Shown here: piece after piece, positions 14,220-25,498 of the stretch
Position numbering within the stretch: the first letter of the stretch is position 1
Layout of the letters: the number at the start of each line of letters is the position of its first letter
NCBI RefSeq assembly: GCF_943736975.1
Contig: NZ_CALSFO010000004.1
Location: forward strand, 1-64,000
Reading direction: 5' to 3'
DNA: 64,000 bases
Origin: Streptococcus sp. Marseille-Q0941
GTDB taxonomy: Bacteria > Bacillota > Bacilli > Lactobacillales > Streptococcaceae
The notes under the pieces: generated by a model
Seen by the model: the letters and a program-made list of their open reading frames with translations, nothing else
The model's database searches: none
What the model was told of the DNA's origin: nothing
Program-made: the position numbers and the translations under genes

Positions 14220-16817
14220 CTACTCCGTTTTTTGCTTTTTCCACAAGTAAATGAGTACGATAAGAGAAGTTATTGAAAGCACTATTCCAGTGTTTAACCC
14301 TGGTGGGCTATAACTCCATACAATCTCGTGTTCTCCTTCCGTTAGTGATACACCCATAAAGAAACCAAGAGATTTTTGAACTTCTTGAGCTTGACCATCT
14401 ACTGTTACACTCCAACCTGAATGGTATGGAATAGTGAAAGTTGCAAAGGATTGTTCACTATTTGTAACATTAACGTGTGCTTTCACCGTTGAATTTGAAT
14501 AGGAATCAATGGTGATGTCATGTGCTTTTTTAAACTGTTCCAATGCATTTGTGAGTATTGGTATATCAATTGAATAGAATTTAAAACCTCGAAGATCCCA
14601 TTCTTTTGCTTTTCCTTCATCAATTGTAAATTTGAGTGTTTTGTTTATGTTTCCATTTCCAATCACCCATAATTGATTTTCTTGGAATCGATTTTCATAG
14701 GGATAGCCTAAGCCATCTATCAACACTTTTGACTTAATGACTGAACCGGCTTGTTTTTCTGGAATTTCAACAAAGTACAACTTATTTGGTTCAAGAGATA
14801 ATTGCCATTCAATTTTTACCGGTGTACCTTCTTGAGTAATTGTATATTTGTCACCATTTTTTGTTAAATTTTCAACATGGGCTTCTGATACACTTACTTC
14901 TTTAAGACCTGCTTTCTCAGAAATCCCCACAACTTGTAACAATTGATTTAAATTATTAACAGGTTTGTTCTTTTCAAAACTTACATTTGTTGCAAAATCC
15001 TTATTTGTCAGATAGCCTAATGAAAGAGCATATGGATTTTGATACACATAAAAGTTCTTGAGTGTCCCTTCTTTAGTATATAAACCACGAACATCTGCAA
15101 AAACCTTATTCTCATCTCCACCCATCATAAATCGAGAAAAACCAAACATAGAATCTAAAATGATATTTCGTCCTGTATAGTTTACAACTGATTGAGAGGC
15201 AGGAAGTCCTAAGTGACTAAATTCTTCAATCAATGTATGCTCTAAACTCGATGTAAAGTGAGAGGCTCCATTATAATAATAAGAAATTGGGAAGTTGGCA
15301 TGGGACAATCCCTTATGCATCTCCATACGTGTAAATTGATCTAATCTACTGTAACCTTCTTCATCAAAAGCAATTGCATACTCCATTTGAGTCATCAAAC
15401 TAGAATTATCAACGAAAAATGGTACTCTTTTCAGTCCAATAAATGCGCCTAATATTAATTCTACAATGACAACTCCTGTTACTATTTGTAGTCTTCGAGA
15501 GAAATCTACCTTTGTTAGAAAGAATGCACATAAAACGATACTATAAATAATAAATGCAAGAATTTTCTGTGATGTTTCTACATAAGAAAGTGTAGCAAAC
15601 ATTGAGAACAATAAAATTGACCCAAAACCTATAAGAGCTACCAAGAACTCATTAAAGTGAAAGCTATTTTTCCACTTCATCAGACTTTCGGAAGCTAAAA
15701 CCAACATAAAGGCATTTGCAATCCAAGAATTTCTAAAATAGAAACCGACTGGACGTTGTCCCATATGCCAAATTTGATCGAAACCTTGAACATTGAAGGA
15801 AACTAGTAAGATTAACAAAATAAATGTTGCAGATAATTTACTACGAAGAGAAATTTCTTTTTTTACATAGAAAACGAACAGTCCAAAGAGGCCTAAACTT
15901 CCAATAAAAAGGTGAGGTAAGGCTTTGGGATCCCCCCACTCTTTTTCACTAAAAGAGCCTAAAATGAATTTTTGAGGAAAAGTTATAAGATCATTTACGA
16001 TTTTAGAAGACCATTCAAATGTACTTCCTGCACTTGCCTTACTTTCTACCAACGCACCAAATACTGGTAGTAGCCAGAACATTGCAAGTCCCACTCCAAT
16101 CATTGCAAACAAAGCAACCCTACCAATTTTCAATAGGTAGTCTTTCAAGGAAGCTTTCTTTGAAAACACAGCATAGAATGTATACAGTGCTACAAAAAGG
16201 CACATCATATATCCTGTGTAGAAATTAGTAATCAAGCTGACTGCAAGGAAAATCGGTAATTTAAACGTTCGTTTTCCTTCTACGGTTTCTTCAATCCCAA
16301 GAAGAATGAAAGGGACATAAATTAGATTATCCAAAAAGTTAGGATTGAAATGCTGAGAAACAATAAATCCACTAAGTGCATACGATGTAGATAAGCCTAA
16401 TGAGAGCCAATAATTTTTGCTGATACCCTGATATTTCTTCTCAAGAAAATATCCAAACACCACTCCCATTACTCCAAAACGAATGAGTGGAATCACATAA
16501 CTCAAAATATGAAAGGTCGAAATTGGAAAAATTACGTATAAAAAAGTGAAAGGACTTAAACTATTAAAGCCCCATACACTTGGCATTGCTCCTCCCAAGG
16601 ATTTAGAGAAGGACCAAAACAGACCGCTAAAATCACCGCTCCAAAATAGTTTATGTAATCCGATATAAAGTGGAAAATATTGTGAAAGAAAATCCCCACT
16701 ATGCACCGATTTTTGTGAAAAGGGAGTCAACCCTAAACAAAGGAAGACTCCTAACATACCCATAAATGGAACAAAGAATAGCGAACTAAATTTTAATTTC
16801 ATTTTTGAAATTTTCAT
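14220..16817 (-). CDS. YfhO-family membrane glycosyltransferase (second copy)
   Basis: 865 residues with a basic start, about 12 membrane helices in the first half, a large outside domain and a last helix near the C-terminus (IVLSITSLIVLIYL). The first outside loop has SGDFLSQYFPLY with Asp42, the acidic residue of GT-C enzymes, and WHMGQRPVGFYFRNSW is shared with its neighbour. YfhO proteins use undecaprenyl-phosphate sugars made by GtrB/CsbB-like enzymes to decorate lipoteichoic or wall polymers, as in Bacillus. It is the last gene of the GtrB-YfhO-YfhO operon, 20 bp after the first copy, and diverged enough from it to have a different acceptor. ATG 16817 follows AGGAG. Confidence 0.85.
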   Translation of the reverse strand: MKISKMKLKFSSLFFVPFMGMLGVFLCLGLTPFSQKSVHSGDFLSQYFPLYIGLHKLFWSGDFSGLFWSFSKSLGGAMPSVWGFNSLSPFTFLYVIFPISTFHILSYVIPLIRFGVMGVVFGYFLEKKYQGISKNYWLSLGLSTSYALSGFIVSQHFNPNFLDNLIYVPFILLGIEETVEGKRTFKLPIFLAVSLITNFYTGYMMCLFVALYTFYAVFSKKASLKDYLLKIGRVALFAMIGVGLAMFWLLPVFGALVESKASAGSTFEWSSKIVNDLITFPQKFILGSFSEKEWGDPKALPHLFIGSLGLFGLFVFYVKKEISLRSKLSATFILLILLVSFNVQGFDQIWHMGQRPVGFYFRNSWIANAFMLVLASESLMKWKNSFHFNEFLVALIGFGSILLFSMFATLSYVETSQKILAFIIYSIVLCAFFLTKVDFSRRLQIVTGVVIVELILGAFIGLKRVPFFVDNSSLMTQMEYAIAFDEEGYSRLDQFTRMEMHKGLSHANFPISYYYNGASHFTSSLEHTLIEEFSHLGLPASQSVVNYTGRNIILDSMFGFSRFMMGGDENKVFADVRGLYTKEGTLKNFYVYQNPYALSLGYLTNKDFATNVSFEKNKPVNNLNQLLQVVGISEKAGLKEVSVSEAHVENLTKNGDKYTITQEGTPVKIEWQLSLEPNKLYFVEIPEKQAGSVIKSKVLIDGLGYPYENRFQENQLWVIGNGNINKTLKFTIDEGKAKEWDLRGFKFYSIDIPILTNALEQFKKAHDITIDSYSNSTVKAHVNVTNSEQSFATFTIPYHSGWSVTVDGQAQEVQKSLGFFMGVSLTEGEHEIVWSYSPPGLNTGIVLSITSLIVLIYLWKKQKTE

Positions 16818-16837
16818 TATAGTCTACTCCTACTAAA

Positions 16838-19465
16838 TTAAATCCATTTTTTATAAATCGCAAATCCATAAAGAGAGGTTGATAAGATTGAAATTAGAAA
16901 ACCTGCAACAAAGCCATCTGGCAAATAAGTCATTTCAATTGTATGTTCACCTGGCGTAATTTTATATGCCAACAGGCTATCCCAAACTTTAGCAGTTTCA
17001 ACTACTTTTCCATCTACTTTAACAGTCCAACCTTTTTCATATGGAATACTTGTCATCATCCAAGTACTATCATCAGTTATATTAACCGTTCCTTTAAAAC
17101 TACGATTATCCCAATAAGTTAATTTTATTCCTTGTAGTTGACGTTCTTGAATGATACGATTTGCTAGAGCGCTATTAGAACGAGCTAAGCGTAATCCAGA
17201 TAAATTATATTCATTATCCGAATCAATTTCAATCACTAAATCTGTTGGTTGACCAACTGAATTATGTGCAATTTGAATAAATTGCGTTTGTTGGAATTTA
17301 TCTTGGAATTCATAATTTTTGCCATTTAACATGACACGAACTTTATTTTTATCTGTATGAGATAATTTTTGCGGAATTGCTACCCAATAATCCTCAGCAG
17401 ATTGAGGTACTAAATGATAGGTTATTGTGCCTGGCCTTGAAGAATCGATACGCTTATAGGTTTCCGGCTTAGACGGATCTACAACTTCCATATTATCCAG
17501 TTTCATATCATTTGCTCCGAGTACAGCTAAATAATTTTCGCTCGTTGCACCCATAGCTTGTACAATCTTATTTTGATTTTGAATCGGTTGATGATTCTCT
17601 AATTTTACATTCACCGTTTCATCATTAACACCGTAAGCAATTGGCAAAATCAAACCTGTCTCAAATGTCTTTGTTCTAGCAGCTTCATAAACAGGGGCTT
17701 TTGTCGTAATATCTTTACGCGTTACCATGTTTCCGAATACATACAGCTTGGATGTATCAGGATAGTCCTCTTTAAGCACCGGTTTTGGAGTCACTAGATA
17801 TTTTACCGAGAAGAGAGCATCTTGGAACGGAGTTCCTTGATAGTAGGTCGTTGCGTTAATTCCGTTGTTTCCTAAACGGTCAAATAAATCACGCGTACTA
17901 TTTTCCAAGTTGGAACTGAAGACCGATAACCCTGGATAGTCCACCATAAATGGATCATTCTTACTTAAATTAAATGATTTATTAATTCTGTAAAAATCAC
18001 TGTGGTCAGGTCTAATTGGATTAATCGCTTCCTTTAATTGTAAAACAGCATCGTGATACTTATAGGCGTCTGTATACCCAACTCTTGATTGAACAAGTGC
18101 TGCATTAGCTGTTAACTCAACCACAGTCAAAGCAGCTATAATCATCCAAGTTCTTTTTACTTTTGGATAGAATAATGTTGCAAGTAAAATTGCAAAAATC
18201 AAAATCGTAGCGAGACGTTGCCAAACTGTTAAGAAAGAATGTTGTTGTAACTGTACAATAGAAAAAATAACTGCGCCGCTAATCAGTAGGAAGCTAGCTT
18301 CTCTCTTAGTAAATTTTTCCACTTCTCGTAGACTTAGATAAGCCAAATAAACTAGGAAGAAAGCAATAATCCATGAGAAACGATAGAAAAATCCAGCAGG
18401 ATTTTGTCCCATATGCCACAACTTACTTGTGAATTCATGAGCACAAGAAATCAAAAATACGACGAGAACAAAGCTCGCTGCAATTTTACTCCATTTTGAA
18501 ATCTTACTCGAAATAAAGTAATAAAGTGTTCCTAGTAAACCAAAGCTAGCCACATATATATTCGGCAAGTTAGGTCCAGCTGGCCAAGAAGTATTATCAA
18601 AAGCCCCTAAAAAGAGTTTTGCTAATATCTCAAACGGATTGATTTGTAACTTAAAGTCAAATCTCAAGGAACTTTGTAAGCCCCCTTTTGTTGATACTAA
18701 ACTAATAAGAATTGGGAGTAATACAGCTGATACTATTCCAACGGCTAGTATAGATGCAGCAGCTAATTTCCCTATTCTTGTTAGAATGACCTTTTTATCT
18801 CTGAAGTTCTCTGAACGTATAATGTAGAACAAAGCATAAATAACTACAAAAATGCAGGTCATATAACCCATGTAAAATTGTACAAAGAGAGATAAGGCAA
18901 GCATGCCAATATAGCCTCTTGGAGACTTATTATCTAGTACTTGTTCAACCCCAATTAAAACTAATGGAAGCATGATCATTCCATCATAGAAAATTGGGTT
19001 CATTTGATAACTAACGTTAAACCCATTTAATGCGTAGATAGTAGCGACAATTGGAACCAAGTAGGCTTTGTTCTTTAATCCATCATAACGTTTAACCAAG
19101 AAATGTGCCATGGTTAATCCCATCGCCCCATAACGTAAGGCAATAACGATTGGAACCACCCATTGGAAATTTTCTTCAGGAAATAGTAGGAACAGGAAGT
19201 TAAATGGACTCAACAGGTTGAAGCCCCAAATCCCTAACATCCCACCTCCAATGGATTTAGAGAAAGAATAAAAGAAACTACTCCAATCTCCATTTAAAAA
19301 TAAATGTTTGAAATAGGCATATAAGCCAATATACTGAGCATTAAAGTCAACTGCCATGAGTGACTTTGTCCCGAAAGGAAAGAAGCCATCAATAGCCCAA
19401 GCCACAATCATGATGGCCATAGGTGCAATAAAACTTGCTAGATAGACTTTTTTCTTAGTCGTCAT
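16838..19465 (-). CDS. YfhO-family membrane glycosyltransferase (first copy)
   Basis: 875 residues, same layout as the downstream copy: polytopic N-terminal half with MAVDFNAQYIGLYAYF (Asp40), WHMGQNPAGFFYRFSW in a loop, long outside domain, then a C-terminal helix. Inferred role is transfer of a sugar from an undecaprenyl-phosphate carrier to an envelope polymer on the outer face. The start ATG 19465 overlaps the end of the GtrB-like gene by 11 bases and has AAAGGAGAG upstream, showing translational coupling with the enzyme that probably supplies its donor. Confidence 0.87.
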   Translation of the reverse strand: MTTKKKVYLASFIAPMAIMIVAWAIDGFFPFGTKSLMAVDFNAQYIGLYAYFKHLFLNGDWSSFFYSFSKSIGGGMLGIWGFNLLSPFNFLFLLFPEENFQWVVPIVIALRYGAMGLTMAHFLVKRYDGLKNKAYLVPIVATIYALNGFNVSYQMNPIFYDGMIMLPLVLIGVEQVLDNKSPRGYIGMLALSLFVQFYMGYMTCIFVVIYALFYIIRSENFRDKKVILTRIGKLAAASILAVGIVSAVLLPILISLVSTKGGLQSSLRFDFKLQINPFEILAKLFLGAFDNTSWPAGPNLPNIYVASFGLLGTLYYFISSKISKWSKIAASFVLVVFLISCAHEFTSKLWHMGQNPAGFFYRFSWIIAFFLVYLAYLSLREVEKFTKREASFLLISGAVIFSIVQLQQHSFLTVWQRLATILIFAILLATLFYPKVKRTWMIIAALTVVELTANAALVQSRVGYTDAYKYHDAVLQLKEAINPIRPDHSDFYRINKSFNLSKNDPFMVDYPGLSVFSSNLENSTRDLFDRLGNNGINATTYYQGTPFQDALFSVKYLVTPKPVLKEDYPDTSKLYVFGNMVTRKDITTKAPVYEAARTKTFETGLILPIAYGVNDETVNVKLENHQPIQNQNKIVQAMGATSENYLAVLGANDMKLDNMEVVDPSKPETYKRIDSSRPGTITYHLVPQSAEDYWVAIPQKLSHTDKNKVRVMLNGKNYEFQDKFQQTQFIQIAHNSVGQPTDLVIEIDSDNEYNLSGLRLARSNSALANRIIQERQLQGIKLTYWDNRSFKGTVNITDDSTWMMTSIPYEKGWTVKVDGKVVETAKVWDSLLAYKITPGEHTIEMTYLPDGFVAGFLISILSTSLYGFAIYKKWI

Positions 19466-20405
19466 TTTGCTCTCCTTTCACGGTTATGTTCGTTTGATCG
19501 ATAAGATAATGTGGACGTTTCTTCACTTCGTAATAAATCTTACCGATGTATTCTCCTAATACCCCGATGGAAATCAATTGAATTCCACCGAAGAGAACCA
19601 CTGAGAAGATTGTAGTAAAGTATCCACTCACGAGTGAATTCGGTTCTACAAGGTATTGGATAAAGGTCCAAAGTACATAAACTAATGAAATTAGTAAGCA
19701 GAATAAACCAAAATTAATACACATACGAAGAGGTTTATCGTTGAATGATAAAATCCCTTGAATCGCATAGTTCAATGAGAACTTCAATGAGTATTTTGTT
19801 TCACCGACTGTACGTACTTGGTTTTCATATTCGATAACTTTTTCATTAAAGCCGATCCAGGCAAAAATTCCCTTAGAAAAACGATTGTATTCTTGCATAG
19901 ATATAATGGCGTTTACAACTTTACGGCTAAACAATCGGAATTCAGAGACCCCGTCCATCAGCTCGATATCCATCATTTTATTAGCAAGTTTATAAAAATG
20001 TTTGGCTAAAAACGTACGGTGAGGTTTTTCGCCTGTACGTGTACGACGAGCACTTACGACATCGTATCCTTGCTCATAAGCTTCAATCATTTGTGGAAGC
20101 ATAGCTGGTGGATGCTGCAAATCTCCATCCATTAGAATAACTGCTTCTCCTGTTGCGTATTCAAGTCCTGCAATAGTTCCAGCTTCTTTCCCGAAATTTC
20201 GACTGAAGCTGATATATTTAACACGTGAATCGCCAGCTGCGATAGCTAACATACGTTCAAAAGTACGGTCCTTACTTCCGTCATTAATAAAAATAATTTC
20301 AAACTCCGCTTTTGTAATTTGATTGATTTCTTTAACCAATTCATCATACATTTTCTGAATCATATTCTCTTCGTTATAAAACGGAATTACTACAGATAAT
20401 TTCAT
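19455..20405 (-). CDS. GtrB/CsbB-like undecaprenyl-phosphate glycosyltransferase
   Basis: 316 residues. The N-terminal GT2 domain has SVVIPFYNEE, Asp42 in NDGS and the DxD motif Asp93-Gly-Asp95 in LMDGDLQHPP, followed by two C-terminal membrane helices (about residues 228-250 and 263-285), the GtrB/CsbB topology. It moves a sugar from a nucleotide donor to undecaprenyl phosphate on the inner face; a flippase and YfhO proteins then use it outside. It is the first gene of the operon. No GtrA/GtcA flippase gene is adjacent. Confidence 0.9.
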   Translation of the reverse strand: MKLSVVIPFYNEENMIQKMYDELVKEINQITKAEFEIIFINDGSKDRTFERMLAIAAGDSRVKYISFSRNFGKEAGTIAGLEYATGEAVILMDGDLQHPPAMLPQMIEAYEQGYDVVSARRTRTGEKPHRTFLAKHFYKLANKMMDIELMDGVSEFRLFSRKVVNAIISMQEYNRFSKGIFAWIGFNEKVIEYENQVRTVGETKYSLKFSLNYAIQGILSFNDKPLRMCINFGLFCLLISLVYVLWTFIQYLVEPNSLVSGYFTTIFSVVLFGGIQLISIGVLGEYIGKIYYEVKKRPHYLIDQTNITVKGEQNDD

Positions 20406-20506
20406 ATCTATCCTACCTTATTCTTTTTATTATAATCACTTCTACTATAATAACATTTTTTTGAAGAAAGTGGCTACTCTTAACAAAAATTTTTGTTTAT
20501 TGTATA

Positions 20507-20546
20507 AAACAAATAAACAAAAAGGAAAATACTGATTAGTATTTTC
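20507..20546 (-). terminator. Terminator after the MIP18-family gene
   Basis: GAAAATACT (20525-20533) pairs with AGTATTTTC (20538-20546); the reverse strand continues CTTTTTGTTTATTTGTTT. Confidence 0.7.
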
Positions 20547-20585
20547 AACACAATTTATTGTTCTTTCTTTATCTTTCTATAATCC

Positions 20586-20927
20586 TTAACGCGGAGGTAA
20601 CCCTAAGGCTATACGGCCATAGCGACTAATGCGTGTAATCTTCCATGCTGGAGACCAGGTAACCTCAACCTTGACATCCTCAATTCCATCAATTTGTTTC
20701 AAGCCTGCCACAATCTCGATTGGCAGACTTTCTGCACAGTCACAGGCAGTATCTGTGAAGGTCATGACAACTGTACAAAGGCCAGTATCATCTAAATGAA
20801 TCTCATAAATCAATCCAAGATTGTATACATCTAACTCTACATCTGTATCATAAACTTTTTCGAGTACTTCAATGATTTGATCTTCCAATTCTAGAGCACG
20901 GTTATTGATTTTGATGTCTTCTCTCAT
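20586..20927 (-). CDS. MIP18-family (DUF59) iron-sulfur assembly-type protein
   Basis: 113 residues from ATG 20927, chosen because GGAGGGAATGCA precedes it; an upstream ATG at 20954 has no such site. VYDTDVELDVYNLGLIYEI is the DUF59 signature, and TDTACDCAESLP carries the reactive cysteine (CDC) of SufT/PaaD-like proteins. Members help load iron-sulfur clusters on target enzymes. It ends with a basic tail (RYGRIALGLPPR). Apparently monocistronic. Confidence 0.88.
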   Translation of the reverse strand: MREDIKINNRALELEDQIIEVLEKVYDTDVELDVYNLGLIYEIHLDDTGLCTVVMTFTDTACDCAESLPIEIVAGLKQIDGIEDVKVEVTWSPAWKITRISRYGRIALGLPPR

Positions 20928-21010
20928 TGCATTCCCTCCATTTTTAGACTGCACCTATTTTCTCATAATTCTGACAATTTGGCAAGTTTTTCCCAATTCT
21001 ATTTAAAGCA

Positions 21011-21038
21011 AAAAGTAGAGATTATATCTCTACTTTTT
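21011..21038. terminator. Terminator after the acyltransferase gene
   Basis: AAAAGTAGAGAT (21011-21022) pairs with ATCTCTACTTTT (21025-21036), nearly loopless; works on either strand. Confidence 0.85.
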
Positions 21039-21043
21039 AGTGT

Positions 21044-22861
21044 TTATTTTGATTTGACAGGTTTATCTGCAAGAGCTTTAACGGCAGCATTAATGGTTTC
21101 TGAGTAAAGTTTAGCTCCTTCATCCTGCTTGGTAGTATCACTACCGAAGTGAACCCGGTCTGTTCCCTTCCAAATATCTGGATGATCTTTGGCTACCTGG
21201 TTCCAATCTGCAAGTGCAATATATGGATATTTTTGTGCTAATTCACGCGCATAGTTTGCGTACTGTTCTACATAAGGTTGCGTTTCCTGCGTTGTATCCC
21301 CCTCATATGGAGTTACTAAGACAAGCTGATGCCCCTTCGGTAGATTTGTTACCAGCAAATCTAAATCAGCCTTATAATTCTCAGGATTATTAACACCTGT
21401 CGCAATGACTACAATTTTAGGCAAGGCTTTATTCTGACTGTAATTCAGCATCAATTCATTTGCCTGCTTGGTATTTCGACTAACCTGACCATCAATCTGT
21501 GCATCTGGTAAGACTTCCTTCAGTCCATCTGAAGCACGCAAGGTTACCGAATCTCCTATGATGGACACGCCATCAGCTATGTTGTAGCGACTAGCTTCTG
21601 CTTGTTCTGCCATCGTTTTTGTTCGAGTGATATTGGTTTGAGCCTGATTGAGACCATTAACCATCAAATCCGTTTCGAATGCACCTACTTGAGGAGCTAT
21701 CAGTATCACGACAAGGGTAATCAGACCAAGTACTCCTGCACTACCAGCAAAGATTGGTTTGATGTGCGGAATTTCTTTTGCCTTTTGCAAGAGTTCAGTA
21801 GATTTTCCTGCGATCAACGGTTCGATGATATAGAAAGAAAGGGTTGCAAAGAGATAAGAAAAGATGGTCGTGAAAATTACTGCTAGCAGGTTGCCCATCA
21901 ATTGAGAAAAGATAATATAAAACGGCCAGTGGAATAGATAAACAGCATAGCTAGTATCTGCTAAGAAGCTAATCACCTTTGGTTCTTCGATTGTCGGTGT
22001 TTTATCATGCAAGACGCGTGCTGCAACAATCATCAGAAGCGCAGCTAAACTTGCCAACAAGAAGCCGAATAAATAGGCAAAGAGATAGGTGAATTTCACA
22101 AAGAAGGTCAGTAATAGCAAGACTCCGAGCCCAGCTCCAAAGACTAGCAAAGTCTGCTTCAAATCCAAGCTTCTATTCAAACGTTTAAGAAGTGGCGTTG
22201 CATGACGAACTCCTATTACGGTAGCAAGCACACTACCTAAGAAGAATGGATAAACATGAGTCAAACTTGAGAAGTATACTGTTGAATAAGAACTTACAAT
22301 AAAGCTACCGATAAACATCGAAAGGAAACTAATGATAAAGGCAGCTGATGAAAGTAGAAAGATTGTTCCTCGTAGTTGTCCGCCTGATTTTGCTCGCTTA
22401 GATAGGAACCAGACTGCCAAACCCCACAAGATATAATAATGAACTTCGACAGCTAAGCTCCAGTTGTGAACAAAGAGGTGAGGGATAAACTGAGATTCAT
22501 AACTTCCTCCTGTCAACATTTCATAGAAGTTAGTCATAAATCCTAGAACACCGGCAATCTGACCACCAATTCCTGCCACATAATCTTGGCGAACCAAGAA
22601 GGTAAATGGCATGATGACAAGAATCATTAAAACGACCGGTGGAAAAATCCGATAGAAACGTCTTCTAAAAAATCCTAAGATATCAATCTTCCCTTTTTGT
22701 CCAAATTCTTCTAATAAAAGTGACGTAATCAGAAAACCTGAGAAGGTAAAGAAGACGTCAACTCCGAAGAAACCTCCTGGGAAAGTCGTTTGAAAGAAAT
22801 GATACAAGAGTACCAAAAGCAAACCTGTAATCCTAATCAAGGAAAACCATTTAATACGCAT
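21044..22861 (-). CDS. OatA/Adr-like membrane O-acetyltransferase with SGNH domain
   Basis: 605 residues. Residues 1-385 form an acyltransferase-3 domain of about ten helices with His21 in LLYHFFQ, FFGVDVFFTFSGFLI, RRRFYRIFP and HNWSLAVEVHYYI. After a last helix (378-392) an extracellular SGNH domain has Ser438 in IIGDSVTLRAS and the Asp568/His571 pair in DRVHFGSD. This two-part design is that of peptidoglycan O-acetyltransferases (OatA; Adr in pneumococcus), which acetylate muramic acid and give lysozyme resistance. ATG 22861 follows AGGGAGAA. Stands alone between terminators. Confidence 0.88.
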   Translation of the reverse strand: MRIKWFSLIRITGLLLVLLYHFFQTTFPGGFFGVDVFFTFSGFLITSLLLEEFGQKGKIDILGFFRRRFYRIFPPVVLMILVIMPFTFLVRQDYVAGIGGQIAGVLGFMTNFYEMLTGGSYESQFIPHLFVHNWSLAVEVHYYILWGLAVWFLSKRAKSGGQLRGTIFLLSSAAFIISFLSMFIGSFIVSSYSTVYFSSLTHVYPFFLGSVLATVIGVRHATPLLKRLNRSLDLKQTLLVFGAGLGVLLLLTFFVKFTYLFAYLFGFLLASLAALLMIVAARVLHDKTPTIEEPKVISFLADTSYAVYLFHWPFYIIFSQLMGNLLAVIFTTIFSYLFATLSFYIIEPLIAGKSTELLQKAKEIPHIKPIFAGSAGVLGLITLVVILIAPQVGAFETDLMVNGLNQAQTNITRTKTMAEQAEASRYNIADGVSIIGDSVTLRASDGLKEVLPDAQIDGQVSRNTKQANELMLNYSQNKALPKIVVIATGVNNPENYKADLDLLVTNLPKGHQLVLVTPYEGDTTQETQPYVEQYANYARELAQKYPYIALADWNQVAKDHPDIWKGTDRVHFGSDTTKQDEGAKLYSETINAAVKALADKPVKSK

Positions 22862-22912
22862 ACGAGTTTATTCTCCCTTTCGTTATACACTTTATTCTAT
22901 CAAAAAAAGAAG

Positions 22913-22942
22913 AAAAATCCTACGAGAAAACGTAGGATTTTT
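22913..22942. terminator. Terminator after tgt
   Basis: AAAAATCCTACG (22913-22924) pairs with CGTAGGATTTTT (22931-22942), loop AGAAAA. Confidence 0.9.
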
Positions 22943-22961
22943 AGCTTCCATAAATTCCATT

Positions 22962-24168
<1,207 letters not shown>

Positions 24169-24205
24169 TGATTCTATCAAAAAAAACAGGAACTGTCACG
24201 AACTA

Positions 24206-24214
24206 TGGTATAAT
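24206..24214 (+). promoter_or_regulatory. Extended -10 promoter six bases before an ATG (leaderless)
   Basis: TGG-TATAAT with -10 at 24209-24214, then six bases, then ATG at 24221. Normal spacing puts transcription start on the A of the ATG. No Shine-Dalgarno at a workable distance. Confidence 0.6.
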
Positions 24215-24220
24215 GAAAGA

Positions 24221-25078
24221 ATGAAGTACCCAAAAATTAATTTAAAAGAAGTTCGCCAGCAGGCTAGACAATTTCAAGCCGAGCATCCTCGCTTGCTGCT
24301 TGTCTTTTTATTGCCAAGTATCCTCTTGATTCTATCTAGCTTTATCAGACCTTTATCCCTACTTGATGAAGGCATTCTTGAACAGTCCTTCTTGAACTTT
24401 CTAGGAACCACGATTCAGTCTGCTCTCTTTCCAATAGCTGTTGGATTTACAAGTTCTATCATCCTAGCTGGTGCTCTCTTTACCACGATTAATCTTTACA
24501 GAATTTCTGAGATAGAGCTTTCCTTTAAAGATAGCTTGTCCTTACTTGATAATCGCTTCTTTACCCAGACTTTTCTAACTCTCTTACTCAAGCGTTTCTA
24601 TCTCTTTTTATGGAGCATCCCTAATCTTTTTGGAGTCTACTTGCTCTTTTATAGCAGTGCAATGGCTCGTAAATTTGTGGAACTTCATCCCGAATTTCCA
24701 TCTGTCGACGTCACCAATCCAGATATCGAACATTTCCTACTTACTTTCGCTCTCTATTTCTTTGGTAGCGTCCTAGTCATGATTTTGGGAACCATTATTT
24801 ATCTTCCGCAATATTACGCCTATTCCCAAGTCGAACTGCTCCTATGCGATACCCTTGCAATCGGAATTGCCAAACCAAGCCGCGTACTTCAGACCAGCCG
24901 TTTCCTTATGAAAGGCTATAAGTTCCAACGCTTTGTCCTTGATTTGCAGCTACTCCCTTGGTATATCCTTATCTGGATTAGCTTTGGAATTGCAAGTATC
25001 TCTACTTTCCCTTATATCTATAGTAGTCAAATCTTCTTCTATCAGAGGCTACTCGAGATCAAACGTAGAAAAGTGTAA
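24221..25078 (+). CDS. DUF975-family membrane protein
   Basis: 285 residues from ATG 24221; a longer frame from 24089 would run through the promoter and the tgt leader, so it is rejected. About six membrane helices, with the motifs LLLKRFYLFLWSIPNLFGV and LAIGIAKPSRVLQTSRFLMKGYKF seen in DUF975 proteins. Function unknown. The message is probably leaderless. Stands alone, followed by a terminator. Confidence 0.85.
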   Translation: MKYPKINLKEVRQQARQFQAEHPRLLLVFLLPSILLILSSFIRPLSLLDEGILEQSFLNFLGTTIQSALFPIAVGFTSSIILAGALFTTINLYRISEIELSFKDSLSLLDNRFFTQTFLTLLLKRFYLFLWSIPNLFGVYLLFYSSAMARKFVELHPEFPSVDVTNPDIEHFLLTFALYFFGSVLVMILGTIIYLPQYYAYSQVELLLCDTLAIGIAKPSRVLQTSRFLMKGYKFQRFVLDLQLLPWYILIWISFGIASISTFPYIYSSQIFFYQRLLEIKRRKV

Positions 25079-25092
25079 TATTAGTTATTAAA

Positions 25093-25127
25093 AACCAGTA
25101 CCTTCATAGAAAGTGCTGGTTGTTTTT
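25093..25127. terminator. Bidirectional terminator
   Basis: ACCAGTACCTTC (from 25094) pairs imperfectly with GAAAGTGCTGGT (to 25120), followed by TGTTTTTATTT; shared by converging DUF975 and DUF1304 genes. Confidence 0.75.
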
Positions 25128-25488
25128 ATTTCAAGAAAAGGATACTTAGCAAGGTTAGAATAGCTGGTCCACCCTGCTTTAGAATAATTCTTTTATCCGC
25201 AGTTAAGGAACCATACGCCGCTGCTCCTATGACAAATAAAACAAAGATTGTTACGATTTCTAAACTATGCGAAAAATAAATCCCATAGATCAGAAATACT
25301 CCAATCAAGGCATTATAAATTCCTTGGTTTTTAAACAGTGAGCTAACAGATGGTCGTACCAACTCTTCCTTGTCCATATGAAAGACTCGACTGGTTGCAT
25401 CTGATTGGGTTGCTACACTCTCCAAATAAAAGATATAAAAATGTTCCAGGGCAACAAGAGTTGCCAAAATAGTAGTAATGATTGACAT
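25126..25488 (-). CDS. DUF1304-family small membrane protein
   Basis: 120 residues with four predicted membrane helices and the family start ATLVALEHFYIFYLE. Function unknown. It lies 10 bases downstream of the MarR gene and is surely co-transcribed, so it may be the regulated effector of that local switch. Confidence 0.85.
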   Translation of the reverse strand: MSIITTILATLVALEHFYIFYLESVATQSDATSRVFHMDKEELVRPSVSSLFKNQGIYNALIGVFLIYGIYFSHSLEIVTIFVLFVIGAAAYGSLTADKRIILKQGGPAILTLLSILFLK

Positions 25489-25498
25489 GGTTTTCCCC

